Part shown: in pieces, positions 42,189 to 49,815 of the stretch
Layout: every line of letters starts with the position of its first letter
Numbering within the stretch: position 1 is the first letter of the stretch
DNA from: Citrobacter telavivensis
Lineage (GTDB): Bacteria > Pseudomonadota > Gammaproteobacteria > Enterobacterales > Enterobacteriaceae
NCBI GenBank assembly: GCA_009363175.1
Contig: CP045205.1
Span: 3,534,001-3,598,000, forward strand
Reading direction: 5' to 3'
DNA: 64,000 bases
The notes under the pieces: generated by a model
Told to the model about the DNA's origin: nothing
The model's database searches: none
What the model saw: only the letters and a program-made list of their open reading frames with translations
Translations under genes and position numbers: made by a program

Positions 42189-42293
42189 CATATAGCAGAC
42201 GTACAGGAAGCATGGGTAATCATGCAAAAGAAGTCCGTTGAACCTAAAACAATATCGTAAATTAACTGTATATGCGATCAGGTGAGTGCCATA

Positions 42294-43235
42294 ATGGATG
42301 CAGGCAGCAACTCGGAAACTAATGATATGAAGTTCAGGATAGTATACGACGGTCCAGCACTGGAGACGCACGAAATGAACGTGCGTGACCTTGCTCCTGC
42401 CCTCCTGTCCTTGTCAGATGCATTAGAGGAAGCCGGAAAAACAGTTTATGGAAACAAGACCGTTGTTTCCGTAAAGGTTAACGCATCATTCAAAGCTGGA
42501 TCATTTGGAATAGATCTGATTGCCTCATCTACATCCTGGATCAAACAGGCTGTTGATTTTTTTTCTGGCGATACAGCAACAGCTGCCGCTAATCTTATTG
42601 CTTTAATTGGTTTTTGCCCTGGCCCTAGAGAAAAAATTTGCAAGGGTCTAATCCAACTAGTTAAATGGATTGGACCAAGAGAAATAAAAAAGTTACACAA
42701 TCTGCCTGATAGCAACGTTGAAGTCTTTGTTGATGACGATAGTGAAATTTTCGACAGCAAAGTGATTGAACTGTATAGAAATATTAAACTTCGTTCTTCC
42801 TTGCAAGAAGTCATAAGCAAGCCATTAGAGCAAGAAGGCATCAACAGTTTTGCTTCCACTGTCGATGATGGGCTGACATTCATGACGATCGACAAGCAAG
42901 AAGCGCATTATTTCAAAGTTGAGCTACCTGCAGAGTCAATAATTTCAGAGTCCACGGTAGAGAAAGCTCTTCAGATTAAAAACATTTCTTTTAATGAAGG
43001 CAGCCGATGGAGATTTACTGATGGTTCCAGTAGCTTTTTGGCTGAAATTAAAGACCAGAAGTTTATCAGTGATATTGATAACAACACCTTAAACTTTTCT
43101 AAAGGTGACATGTTGCTTGTTGACCTAAAGGTAACTCAGTACATGATTGGCGATACCATAAAAACCACATTCGAAATTGAGCATGTGAAAAAACAGCTGA
43201 ATCCACAAAGACAAATAGATCTCCCATTCGAATGA
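42294..43235 (+). CDS. Unknown protein co-directional with the repressor
   Basis: 313 aa from the ATG at 42294 (AGGTGAG site). Residues 5-90 (MKFRIVYDGPALETHEMNVR, LAPALLSLSDALEEAGKTVY, KVNASFKAGSFGIDLIASST) form an alpha/beta domain. A weakly hydrophobic helix follows at about 88-108 (TATAANLIALIGFCPG). The C-terminal half has beta strands and a DNNTLNFSKGDMLLVDLKVT segment. Being read with the repressor in the lysogen, it is a candidate for superinfection exclusion or defence. I recognise no named family. A terminator follows. Confidence 0.75.
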   Translation: MDAGSNSETNDMKFRIVYDGPALETHEMNVRDLAPALLSLSDALEEAGKTVYGNKTVVSVKVNASFKAGSFGIDLIASSTSWIKQAVDFFSGDTATAAANLIALIGFCPGPREKICKGLIQLVKWIGPREIKKLHNLPDSNVEVFVDDDSEIFDSKVIELYRNIKLRSSLQEVISKPLEQEGINSFASTVDDGLTFMTIDKQEAHYFKVELPAESIISESTVEKALQIKNISFNEGSRWRFTDGSSSFLAEIKDQKFISDIDNNTLNFSKGDMLLVDLKVTQYMIGDTIKTTFEIEHVKKQLNPQRQIDLPFE

Positions 43236-43240
43236 ATATA

Positions 43241-43266
43241 CCCGGCCACCGCGCCGGGTTTTTTAT
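43241..43266 (+). terminator. Rho-independent terminator after the lysogenic operon
   Basis: CCCGGC, a six-base loop and GCCGGG followed by six T residues, 6 bp after the stop of the gene at 42294. It closes the repressor transcript. The minus-strand gene at 43263 overlaps its last bases. Confidence 0.85.
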
Positions 43267-43469
43267 TGCCCTTTTCTCACCATAGCAGCCACATCTCGCA
43301 AACCCTCTTTGTATATGGCGTTACCCACAGAGTGACGCTTGGCTTCCAGACTATCCACAATCGTATCTTGGCTTATCTCCATTCCGGCGATTATCAACTC
43401 AACAACCGCACCACCAATCTCACCCGCAATGAATGCTGCACGGACCTCTTCCATTTCGTCACGATCCAT
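43263..43469 (-). CDS. Small YmgB/AriR-like protein
   Basis: 68 aa. EIGGAVVELIIAGMEISQDT followed by IVDSLEAKRHS resembles the YmgB/AriR/YcgZ family ('..lG.av..il..g..i....i...Le'), small helical proteins that act as connectors in stress and biofilm regulation. It is convergent with the repressor transcript. Call is tentative: helical similarity in a short protein can mislead. Confidence 0.5.
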   Translation of the reverse strand: MDRDEMEEVRAAFIAGEIGGAVVELIIAGMEISQDTIVDSLEAKRHSVGNAIYKEGLRDVAAMVRKGQ

Positions 43470-43534
43470 AGCCCACTCTCATTGATGTTTATCTGACCAT
43501 AAGCATCATCCACTCCCGTACATTCGTCATAAAA

Positions 43535-43601
43535 ATAAGTCTAAAACTTAATTATGTTTTCAGTCTCACGCTTGACACCAGTTAAGTCTAAGACTTAATA
43601 T
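43535..43601 (+). promoter_or_regulatory. Left operators and promoter of the recET-int operon
   Basis: TTAAGTCTAAGACTTAA (43582-43598) is a perfect 17-bp palindrome lying between TTGACA (43572-43577) and TAATAT (43596-43601) of a plus-strand promoter. A second site, ATAAGTCTAAAACTTAA, is at 43535-43551. Both share the TTAAG-N7-CTTAA pattern of the right operators. A bound repressor would block this promoter, the counterpart of lambda pL. Confidence 0.88.
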
Positions 43602-43743
43602 AAGCTCACAGTAACACAACCACCTAGGCAGGACGCCCACGAAGTAGCCGTCCGGGGCATACGAAACACCGGATGAGGTGGAGTTATCAACGCGCAGTAG
43701 GTTTAAAAGTTCCGCTGGCCGGCGACAAGGCAATGAGGGTTAG
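43602..43743 (+). other. Leader of the plus-strand early operon
   Basis: Untranslated leader of about 140 bp between the promoter and the first gene. It is able to fold (CCGGGGC, CCGCTGGCCGGCG segments) but I do not see a nut site or a terminator. An SD-like GAGGG is at its end. Confidence 0.5.
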
Positions 43744-44121
43744 ATGAGTAAGGTAGTAAAGGTGGCGCCTATTGAACTCGAAATAGACGCCACGGAAGTA
43801 ATCAATCAGGTCGAGGAACTACTGGGGTTACTTGAGCTTCCAGCCCGTTCCCTTGAAGGCATCCCTGAGGATGTCGTCAACCTGCTTTTTGACAACATCC
43901 GTCCCTTGCTTAACGACATCGTCCTTAGTGATTTCTCGACCACAGTCGGCACAACTGACGCCAACAAAATTAGTCTCAAAGTCGAAATTATCGGGACGCT
44001 TGAGCATCTCGCTACCGCAATCAGGACAGGCGACCTTCATGGTTTGCTTTTCGAGCATAGATTAATCCTTCCTTCTGTTGGGGGATTAAAGGTTAACCAA
44101 ATTCTTGCTGTTGGGGAATAG
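43744..44121 (+). CDS. First gene of the recET operon, unknown
   Basis: 125 aa, SD GAGG six bases before the ATG. The first 70 residues (KVAPIELEIDATEVINQVEE, PARSLEGIPEDVVNLLFDNI) look like real protein with helical heptads. The C-terminal half is antisense to a zinc-ribbon-like frame on the other strand. Function unknown. One of the two overlapping frames may be accidental. Confidence 0.5.
   Translation: MSKVVKVAPIELEIDATEVINQVEELLGLLELPARSLEGIPEDVVNLLFDNIRPLLNDIVLSDFSTTVGTTDANKISLKVEIIGTLEHLATAIRTGDLHGLLFEHRLILPSVGGLKVNQILAVGE
43828..44058 (-). CDS. Zinc-ribbon protein nested antisense to the preceding gene
   Basis: 76 aa. The SD AAGGA is seven bases before the ATG. KVACPDCGSEMLKR and VSCADCGREITKDD give two CxxC knuckles of a zinc ribbon. 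A helical C terminus (VVKKQVDDILRDAFKGTGWK) recalls small phage-associated 'ECs1072-like' proteins. It lies wholly inside the plus-strand gene 43744-44121 but is better recognisable. Expression against the operon would need a separate promoter. Confidence 0.55.
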   Translation of the reverse strand: MLEKQTMKVACPDCGSEMLKRPDNFDFETNFVGVSCADCGREITKDDVVKQGTDVVKKQVDDILRDAFKGTGWKLK

Positions 44122-44177
44122 CAGAATCCACTGAGCCTGAAGTGGTGAAAAGACAGGCATAACAGGAGGATATAAAA

Positions 44178-44303
44178 ATGATTGATTTCGCACGTCAACC
44201 AGCACGCATCCAGGCCGTTCGCGGGAATGCTTTTACTGCACCACTGCGTTTCCTGTGGCGAGTTCTGAAAAATGGTAATAGTGCAACGGTAGCTAACAAA
44301 TGA
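44178..44303 (+). CDS. 41-aa early peptide
   Basis: A very strong ribosome site (CAGGAGGATATAAAA) precedes the ATG. The basic sequence is MIDFARQPARIQAVRGNAFT followed by APLRFLWRVLKNGN. It overlaps the DUF1482 gene by ATGA. Short proteins with this look are common in the recET operons of Rac-like prophages. A kil-like host-inhibiting role is possible but unproven. Confidence 0.65.
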   Translation: MIDFARQPARIQAVRGNAFTAPLRFLWRVLKNGNSATVANK

Positions 44304-44494
44304 ACACGCTGTACGCATTGGTGCTGACGATCGCCATGGCTAACGGAGACTTCCAGGAAGGCATCATCGGCGTATACGGAAGCAAGGAACAGTGTGAATC
44401 CGCAGCCAGTGAGCAAAGCAGTATCACTGATTGTTATCCGCTCGAAGGTATCGTTCAAAACGGAGAGTTGCCAAAACACTTTAAGGACAGGTGA
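44300..44494 (+). CDS. DUF1482 small early protein
   Basis: 64 aa: MNTLYALVLTIAMANGDFQE, then GVYGSKEQCESAASEQS and TDCYPLEGIVQNGELP, the DUF1482 pattern, with two Cys that may pair. The N-terminal hydrophobic stretch suggests export or membrane contact. ATGA overlaps on both sides place it in a tightly coupled set of three small genes. Confidence 0.8.
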   Translation: MNTLYALVLTIAMANGDFQEGIIGVYGSKEQCESAASEQSSITDCYPLEGIVQNGELPKHFKDR

Positions 44495-44652
44495 TGAAAA
44501 AAGAATGTGGTTATTGCCACAAGCCTGTTGAAGAAGGCGCAGAAGTAAAGAGTACCCTGCTCTATCTCAACGGTACGCAACTGGCACAGAAAGAAAAAGA
44601 ATATTGCTCTAAACAATGCGCTGAATACGACCAGATGGCGCACGAAAGTTAA
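44494..44652 (+). CDS. Small zinc-binding protein (YdaE-like)
   Basis: 52 aa: MKKECGYCHKPVEEG at the start and KEYCSKQCAEYDQM near the end give a C-x2-C and C-x3-C pair for one zinc ion. The start overlaps the DUF1482 stop. Rac YdaE is a small zinc-binding protein at a similar place, which is why I use that comparison; the similarity is from memory. Confidence 0.7.
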   Translation: MKKECGYCHKPVEEGAEVKSTLLYLNGTQLAQKEKEYCSKQCAEYDQMAHES

Positions 44653-44737
44653 TTAGTACCCCTGAAATATGAAATGAAAAATTCGCCATTAATTTGGCGC
44701 GGCTTCTTACACCCTTAATTTAATAACTGGAGATGTT

Positions 44738-45025
44738 ATGGAAATCGTAAAAATCGAAATAAACCTGAAAGCAGTGAATAAAGAAGTGGCTGTATTCAAC
44801 TGCGAGAAGAAAGTATCAGGCGTTATTCATTCAGCCGCAACGGGCGCGGTCACGGTCATTCTCGACGGTGGCTATGTATTCGGCAAGTTCGACAGCCCTT
44901 TCTGTGCTGTAGATGCAATTTCAATGCTGTCCATGAAAGTAAGTGATGGCGATAGCGCAGGGTTTGGTAACTACCGCAGCTACAAACTCGATTACTCAGA
45001 AAAAGCTTTCAGAACCGTTCATTAA
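44738..45025 (+). CDS. Unknown small early protein
   Basis: 95 aa with AACTGGAGATGTT as ribosome site. Beta-rich (KIEINLKAVNKEVAVFNCEK, AVTVILDGGYVFGKFDSPFC). It is conserved-looking and in the recET operon, ahead of a leader with two hairpins. No family recognised. Confidence 0.65.
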   Translation: MEIVKIEINLKAVNKEVAVFNCEKKVSGVIHSAATGAVTVILDGGYVFGKFDSPFCAVDAISMLSMKVSDGDSAGFGNYRSYKLDYSEKAFRTVH

Positions 45026-45152
45026 GCAAAAGCCCACACGAGGTGGGCTTGCCCTGTCCGGTCTCACCGACCAAAGCGAACCGGACATTCTACCTGGTAA
45101 AACCGAGGTGCCACTAAGGCGCCTCCATTCTACACGAAGTGAGGATAAAACA
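45026..45152 (+). other. Structured leader of recE
   Basis: 127 bp without a gene. Two hairpins are visible: AAGCCCAC/GTGGGCTT at about 45033-45051 and GAGGTGCC/GGCGCCTC at about 45105-45125. Neither is followed by a T run, so they are probably mRNA structures that could tune recE expression. SD GTGAGGATAAAACA precedes recE. Confidence 0.6.
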
Positions 45153-48100
45153 ATGAGTGGAACTAATCCCGTATTTTTAGTCCGCAAAGCAAAAAAATCA
45201 TCAGGCCAGAAAGATGCAGTTCTCTGGTGCTGTGATGATTTTGAATCGGCAAATGCCACACTGGATTATCTCCTGATTAAATCAGGCGCAAAGCTGAAAG
45301 ATTATTTCAAAGCTGTCGCTACTAATTTCCCTGTCGTCAACGAGCTGCCGCCGGAAGGCGAATTGAGTTTAACCTTTTGCGATTTCTACCAGCTCGGCAG
45401 CGACAACATGACCTGGGCGCAAATTCCAGGCGTGACACTGCCATCATCTGAAGCCGTTGCCGCCGCCCGTCAGCGTATCGTTGATGGTGTTGATACCGAA
45501 ACAGGCGAAGTGCTGGAAGACCATACAGAAACCTTTGGCAACGAAAATAACGCTGTAAAGCCTGGAGATCTCCCTGCTTACGCTTACAACGTCAACGGCG
45601 AACTGATGGAGGAAGTGGAAAAGGAAATGAACCAGCCGGTCGCCAGAATGAGCGAACGCCACCGTATACTCTCTCAGTTAATTCTTGATGATGCATTCTC
45701 ACATCACGTGACACCGGTACAGCTTGCCGAAGTAAGCCGCCTTGAACTGGACATGAGTAACAGTTATATCCAGGACATGTTGCTTGCCTGCCATAACGTA
45801 CCAGCCATTCAAAAGCTGGATACTCCAAACCTGTGGAAATTTACTGACGCCTTTAAACGGATTTTCCCGCAGGACAAACGACACACCCTGCATTTGATGA
45901 TGAATTTTGCACAGGCATTTGTTGATACAGAATACATCGATCGTGGCCTGCTCGTTAAAGAATGGGTGAAAGGCAATCGTGTGTCTGAAATTAATCGCAC
46001 ACCATCTGGCGCGAACGCCGGTGGCGGTAATAAGACTGACCGTCTTACTCCACTGACAAAAACCGGGCTCGAATATGAAATAGCACTTGGCCTGATCGCC
46101 CGTAACAAAGAGTTCGATATTTACAGCCCTTCCTTCGAGATCGATGTTGAAGCCAACGCCATTATTAATCTCTCCCGCTCAGGGGAAGATAACGTACTCG
46201 ATGAATTTATTGCGACCTGCAAATTGTTTGAAGAAATGCCTGGTGGGATGGATTACTCACGCGCCTGCAATGTCGCTACGGTAAAAACAACACCAGAGGA
46301 ACTGTTTAAATCTCCTTTCCGTCATCGCGAGTATCTCAATCGTGTCATGACAGAAACCGACCACGCACACCCGGATGAAATTATCGTTGATATTGCCTGC
46401 GGTCGCTCATCAATGCCAATGCCTCAGAAGGTGACAGCAGAAGAAGTTAATAAAATTCTTGCGGCTTCACGTGGTGATTACGTTGAAGGTATCAGCGACC
46501 CGAACGATCCGAAATGGGTGAAGACAGAGTCAAGCCAGCAGACCACGCAACCGGAAAAAGCGACCGATGGCGTTTTCGACGCTGCCACTTTAATCAAGAA
46601 CTCTTCGACTCATGGCACTAAAAAGGATCCGGAGACCACCAGCAATGTGCAGGTTCAAGAAACTAACGGTGATGAAAAACAGGCTGGTGATGCGCTGTAC
46701 ACAGGCGAAAGTAATCTGGGGAATGGTGAAGAAGCAGATGCCGGAGAGCAAGCCATTCTGAACCAGAGTCAGGCTGAAACGCACCAAAATGCCGACTCAG
46801 TAAACCATTCTGAACCAGAAGCGCAACAAAATGCGCCAGAAACGCAACTGGATGAACCAGCACCGGAGTGGCCGTCATACTTCGAGCCTGGCCGTTATGA
46901 AGGTGTTCCAAACGACGTTTATCACGCCGCAAATGGTATCAGTTCAACGATGGTAAAAGACGCACGAGTGAGCCTGATGTATTACGACGGGCGCCACGTA
47001 TCTAAAACCATCAAGAAAGAACGCTCCAAAGTTCTGGATATGGGAAATCTGGTTCATGCGCTGGCGTTACAGCCTGAAATTCTGGATGAAGAGTTCAGCA
47101 TTGAACCGGTTATCCCGGAAGGCGCTCTCACGACGACAGCAACGATCCGCGCAGTTATCGACGACTACAACAATGGTTTGCCGGTGCAGCTCAGCGCAGA
47201 CGATATTAAAAGGTTCCTGGAGGAATACAACGCCACCCTGCCGCAGCCAATTTCTTTAGGCGATGATGTTACCCAGACTGGCGAAAGCTACATGTCGTTA
47301 CCGCCTGAATTCCAGCGAGTGGACGAAGGCCAAAAAGTTACAGCAGCCAAAATGAAGGCGTGCATCAGGGAATACAACGCCACTCTGCCGGCGCAAATGA
47401 AAACCAGCGGTAGCCGCGACACGCTACTGGAGCAACTGGCAATCATCAATCCTGATCTCGTTGCGCAGGAAGCACAGAAACCTCAACCGTTGAAAGTATC
47501 TGGCACCAAAGCGGATCTGATTCAGGCCGTGAAATCCGTCAAGCCTGACACAGTGTTTGCCGACGAGCTGCTTGACGCATGGCGTGAAAACCCAGGCGAT
47601 AAAATCCTGGTTACCCGCCAGCAATACGCTACCGCGCTGGCTATCCAGTCTGCGCTCTATGCTCACCCTGAGGCAGGTAAGTTACTGCAAAACCCAACAC
47701 GCGCTGTTGAAGTCAGCTATTTCGGCATTGATGACGACACCGGGCTTGAAATCCGTGTTCGCCCGGATGTTGAACTCGAGTACGAAGGTCTGCGTATCGG
47801 CTTCGACCTGAAAACAATCAGCATGTGGGATGTGAAGGAAGATGCCCTGAAATCGCGGCTTCACCGCGAAATAACCATGCGTGATTACCACCTCAGCGCC
47901 GGTATGTACTGCAACGTTGCCGATCTGGACAAATTCGCCTGGATCTTCGTGAACAAAGACGAGGGTTATCACTGGGTGGCTGTTGTGTGGGCTTCGGAAT
48001 CACTGCTGGAACTCGGAAAGCTTGAGTATCGCCAGACGATTCGTTCCATCGCGAACGCCATGGACACTGGCGAATGGCCAGCACCGATAACTGAAGACTA

Positions 48101-48161
48101 CACCGACGAACTGAACGATTACGATCTGCGCCGTCTCGATGCGCTGCGTGAAATGGCTTAA
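45153..48161 (+). CDS. recE: Exonuclease VIII (RecE)
   Basis: 1002 aa from the ATG at 45153, longer than Rac RecE (866 aa). The catalytic part is the last 350 residues: LDMGNLVHALALQPE (active His), LEIRVRPDVELEYEG (Asp) and RIGFDLKTI (Asp and Lys) match the known active-site residues. The N-terminal 600 residues are the non-catalytic part of unclear function; an acidic, Gln/Glu-rich linker spans about 450-570. It resects double-strand ends 5'-3' and hands ssDNA to RecT. Ends 10 bp before recT. Confidence 0.93.
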   Translation: MSGTNPVFLVRKAKKSSGQKDAVLWCCDDFESANATLDYLLIKSGAKLKDYFKAVATNFPVVNELPPEGELSLTFCDFYQLGSDNMTWAQIPGVTLPSSEAVAAARQRIVDGVDTETGEVLEDHTETFGNENNAVKPGDLPAYAYNVNGELMEEVEKEMNQPVARMSERHRILSQLILDDAFSHHVTPVQLAEVSRLELDMSNSYIQDMLLACHNVPAIQKLDTPNLWKFTDAFKRIFPQDKRHTLHLMMNFAQAFVDTEYIDRGLLVKEWVKGNRVSEINRTPSGANAGGGNKTDRLTPLTKTGLEYEIALGLIARNKEFDIYSPSFEIDVEANAIINLSRSGEDNVLDEFIATCKLFEEMPGGMDYSRACNVATVKTTPEELFKSPFRHREYLNRVMTETDHAHPDEIIVDIACGRSSMPMPQKVTAEEVNKILAASRGDYVEGISDPNDPKWVKTESSQQTTQPEKATDGVFDAATLIKNSSTHGTKKDPETTSNVQVQETNGDEKQAGDALYTGESNLGNGEEADAGEQAILNQSQAETHQNADSVNHSEPEAQQNAPETQLDEPAPEWPSYFEPGRYEGVPNDVYHAANGISSTMVKDARVSLMYYDGRHVSKTIKKERSKVLDMGNLVHALALQPEILDEEFSIEPVIPEGALTTTATIRAVIDDYNNGLPVQLSADDIKRFLEEYNATLPQPISLGDDVTQTGESYMSLPPEFQRVDEGQKVTAAKMKACIREYNATLPAQMKTSGSRDTLLEQLAIINPDLVAQEAQKPQPLKVSGTKADLIQAVKSVKPDTVFADELLDAWRENPGDKILVTRQQYATALAIQSALYAHPEAGKLLQNPTRAVEVSYFGIDDDTGLEIRVRPDVELEYEGLRIGFDLKTISMWDVKEDALKSRLHREITMRDYHLSAGMYCNVADLDKFAWIFVNKDEGYHWVAVVWASESLLELGKLEYRQTIRSIANAMDTGEWPAPITEDYTDELNDYDLRRLDALREMA

Positions 48162-48171
48162 GGGGGAAACT

Positions 48172-49254
48172 ATGGAAAACAAAAATATAACTGTTGCCGA
48201 TCAGAATGCAGTAGTTAACTCAAACATTGCTTTGTTTGACTCGCAGTACCTGAACGCTATCAGTGCATTTGCTCAGATGATGTCTCAGGGGGCTGCAACG
48301 GTTCCTCGCCATCTGCAGGGTAATGCAGCAGATTGCATGGCAGTAGCTATGCAAGCCGCACAATGGCAGATGAATCCTTTCGCTGTGGCGCAGAAAACGC
48401 ACCTGATCAATGGTGTTCTGGGTTACGAAGCACAACTGGTTAACGCGGTTATTTCCCGCAGTGGTGTACTGGCAAGCCGTTTTGAATATGAATGGTATGG
48501 ACCATGGGAAAAGGTAATCGGCAAATTCAACATCAAAAAAGGTGAAAAAGGCGAGTACCGCGTACCGGGTTGGACAATGGCTGATGAAGAAGGTATCGGC
48601 ATCATTATCAAAGCGCGCCTGAAAGGTGAGGATCAACCGCGAGAACTCGACCTGCTGCTTGCTCAGGCACGCGTTCGTAATTCCACTCTCTGGGCTGATG
48701 ATCCGCGCCAGCAACTTGCTTACCTCGCAGTGAAGCGCTGGGCTCGCCTTTTCTGCCCTGACGTCATTCTTGGCGTCTATACGCCAGACGAACTCGATGA
48801 GCGGGAAGAGAAGATTATCAACCCCACCCAGAGCACCCAAAGCATCACCATGCAGGATATTAATGCAGATAACCTGCAGACCACCAGTACGCAGGAAGCT
48901 GATGTAAACATCGATGATGCTGCAGAGAAATTCCGTGCGCGCATTGATTCGGCTGAGACGCTGGAAGATGCAACCGCTGTGGGAAACGATATCAATACGG
49001 CAAAACCTGCATTAGGTACGGCACTGTTCACTGAGTTGAAAAATAAAGCTACCCGCCGTTATCACCTGGTTAAGCATCGCACCATGCTTGATGAAGCAAT
49101 CAACAGTCTGCCACAGCCTGACGCACCGGATGCTGCAACATGCTTTGAAATGGTAGAGAAAAAACTCTCTGCTGCGAAGCGACATCTTGGCGACGATCTG
49201 CACGATAAGTACCGCATAACTCTTGACGACATGAAACCGGAATACATCGGCTAA
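48172..49254 (+). CDS. recT: RecT ssDNA-annealing protein
   Basis: 360 aa from the ATG at 48172 (AGGGGGAAACT). LQGNAADCMAVAMQAAQWQM and NPFAVAQKTHLINGVLGYEA (about 48-90) are the core RecT motif, with QQLAYLAVKRWARLFCPDVI further on. The C-terminal 110 residues are a coiled extension beyond the Rac protein (269 aa). It anneals complementary strands made by RecE, giving recombination independent of RecA. Confidence 0.93.
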   Translation: MENKNITVADQNAVVNSNIALFDSQYLNAISAFAQMMSQGAATVPRHLQGNAADCMAVAMQAAQWQMNPFAVAQKTHLINGVLGYEAQLVNAVISRSGVLASRFEYEWYGPWEKVIGKFNIKKGEKGEYRVPGWTMADEEGIGIIIKARLKGEDQPRELDLLLAQARVRNSTLWADDPRQQLAYLAVKRWARLFCPDVILGVYTPDELDEREEKIINPTQSTQSITMQDINADNLQTTSTQEADVNIDDAAEKFRARIDSAETLEDATAVGNDINTAKPALGTALFTELKNKATRRYHLVKHRTMLDEAINSLPQPDAPDAATCFEMVEKKLSAAKRHLGDDLHDKYRITLDDMKPEYIG

Positions 49255-49295
49255 TTGAACAGGGAGGGATAACGCCCTCCCTCACAGGGGGTTTT

Positions 49296-49535
49296 ATGCG
49301 CCTTATCAATCGCAGTAAACAATCGCCATTGGGCCGCCGGGCATGTGATGCAGCACTGGCAAAGCATGTTGAACGATACGGTGACTATGGTCGCAGCGAC
49401 AGGAAGGAAACATACACAGTGAACGTGGACGGCGTAAAGATCTGGGTAGAAGTTGTCAACCGCCATAAGAGCTATGTAGCTACCGCTATGACAGGCATGC
49501 GCCGGTTAAGAACTCTGCCCGGTCGGTTTAACTGA
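49296..49535 (+). CDS. DUF4060 small protein
   Basis: 79 aa: MRLINRSKQSPLGRRACDAA, LAKHVERYGDYG, TYTVNVDGVKIWVEVVNRHK, the DUF4060 pattern found downstream of recT or exonuclease genes in Gifsy-like phages. It is very basic. SD GGGGG is near the ATG. Function unknown. Confidence 0.8.
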   Translation: MRLINRSKQSPLGRRACDAALAKHVERYGDYGRSDRKETYTVNVDGVKIWVEVVNRHKSYVATAMTGMRRLRTLPGRFN

Positions 49536-49599
49536 TAACGAATTATCAATGTCAATACACCGGCGCATCTATACTGGCGCCGGTTACCTGAGGTTAACC

Positions 49600-49815
49600 A
49601 TGTCACAGGTAATTTTTAACGAAGAGTGGGTTGTTGAGTCCAGACTGACCGAAAAAACAGGTCTTACTGAAGGACAGATTAAAAATTATCGCCTTAAGCT
49701 ATGGATTGAAGGTATTCACTTCAAGCGCCTTACTGCGCTTGGACAGACTGACAATTCCAAAGGTCTGCTTTGGTACAACTACCCGAAGATTAATCAGTTA
49801 GTTCAGGATGCTTAA
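49600..49815 (+). CDS. xis: Excisionase (DUF1233-like)
   Basis: 71 aa from the ATG at 49600 (CTGAGGTTAACC). EEWVVESRLTEKTGLTEGQI and KNYRLKLWIEGIHFKRLTAL form a winged-helix recognition region like Gifsy and Rac excisionases. It bends DNA at the attachment site to direct excision. Stop and integrase start overlap (TAATG). Confidence 0.85.
   Translation: MSQVIFNEEWVVESRLTEKTGLTEGQIKNYRLKLWIEGIHFKRLTALGQTDNSKGLLWYNYPKINQLVQDA

Noticed and set aside
46700..46860. Direct repeats in recE (NQSQAETHQNA and EPEAQQNAPETQ segments)
   Set aside because: Short, imperfect and part of a low-complexity linker; not a distinct element.
48220..48840. 206-aa open frame antisense to recT
   Set aside because: Opposite an unmistakable RecT protein, no ribosome site.
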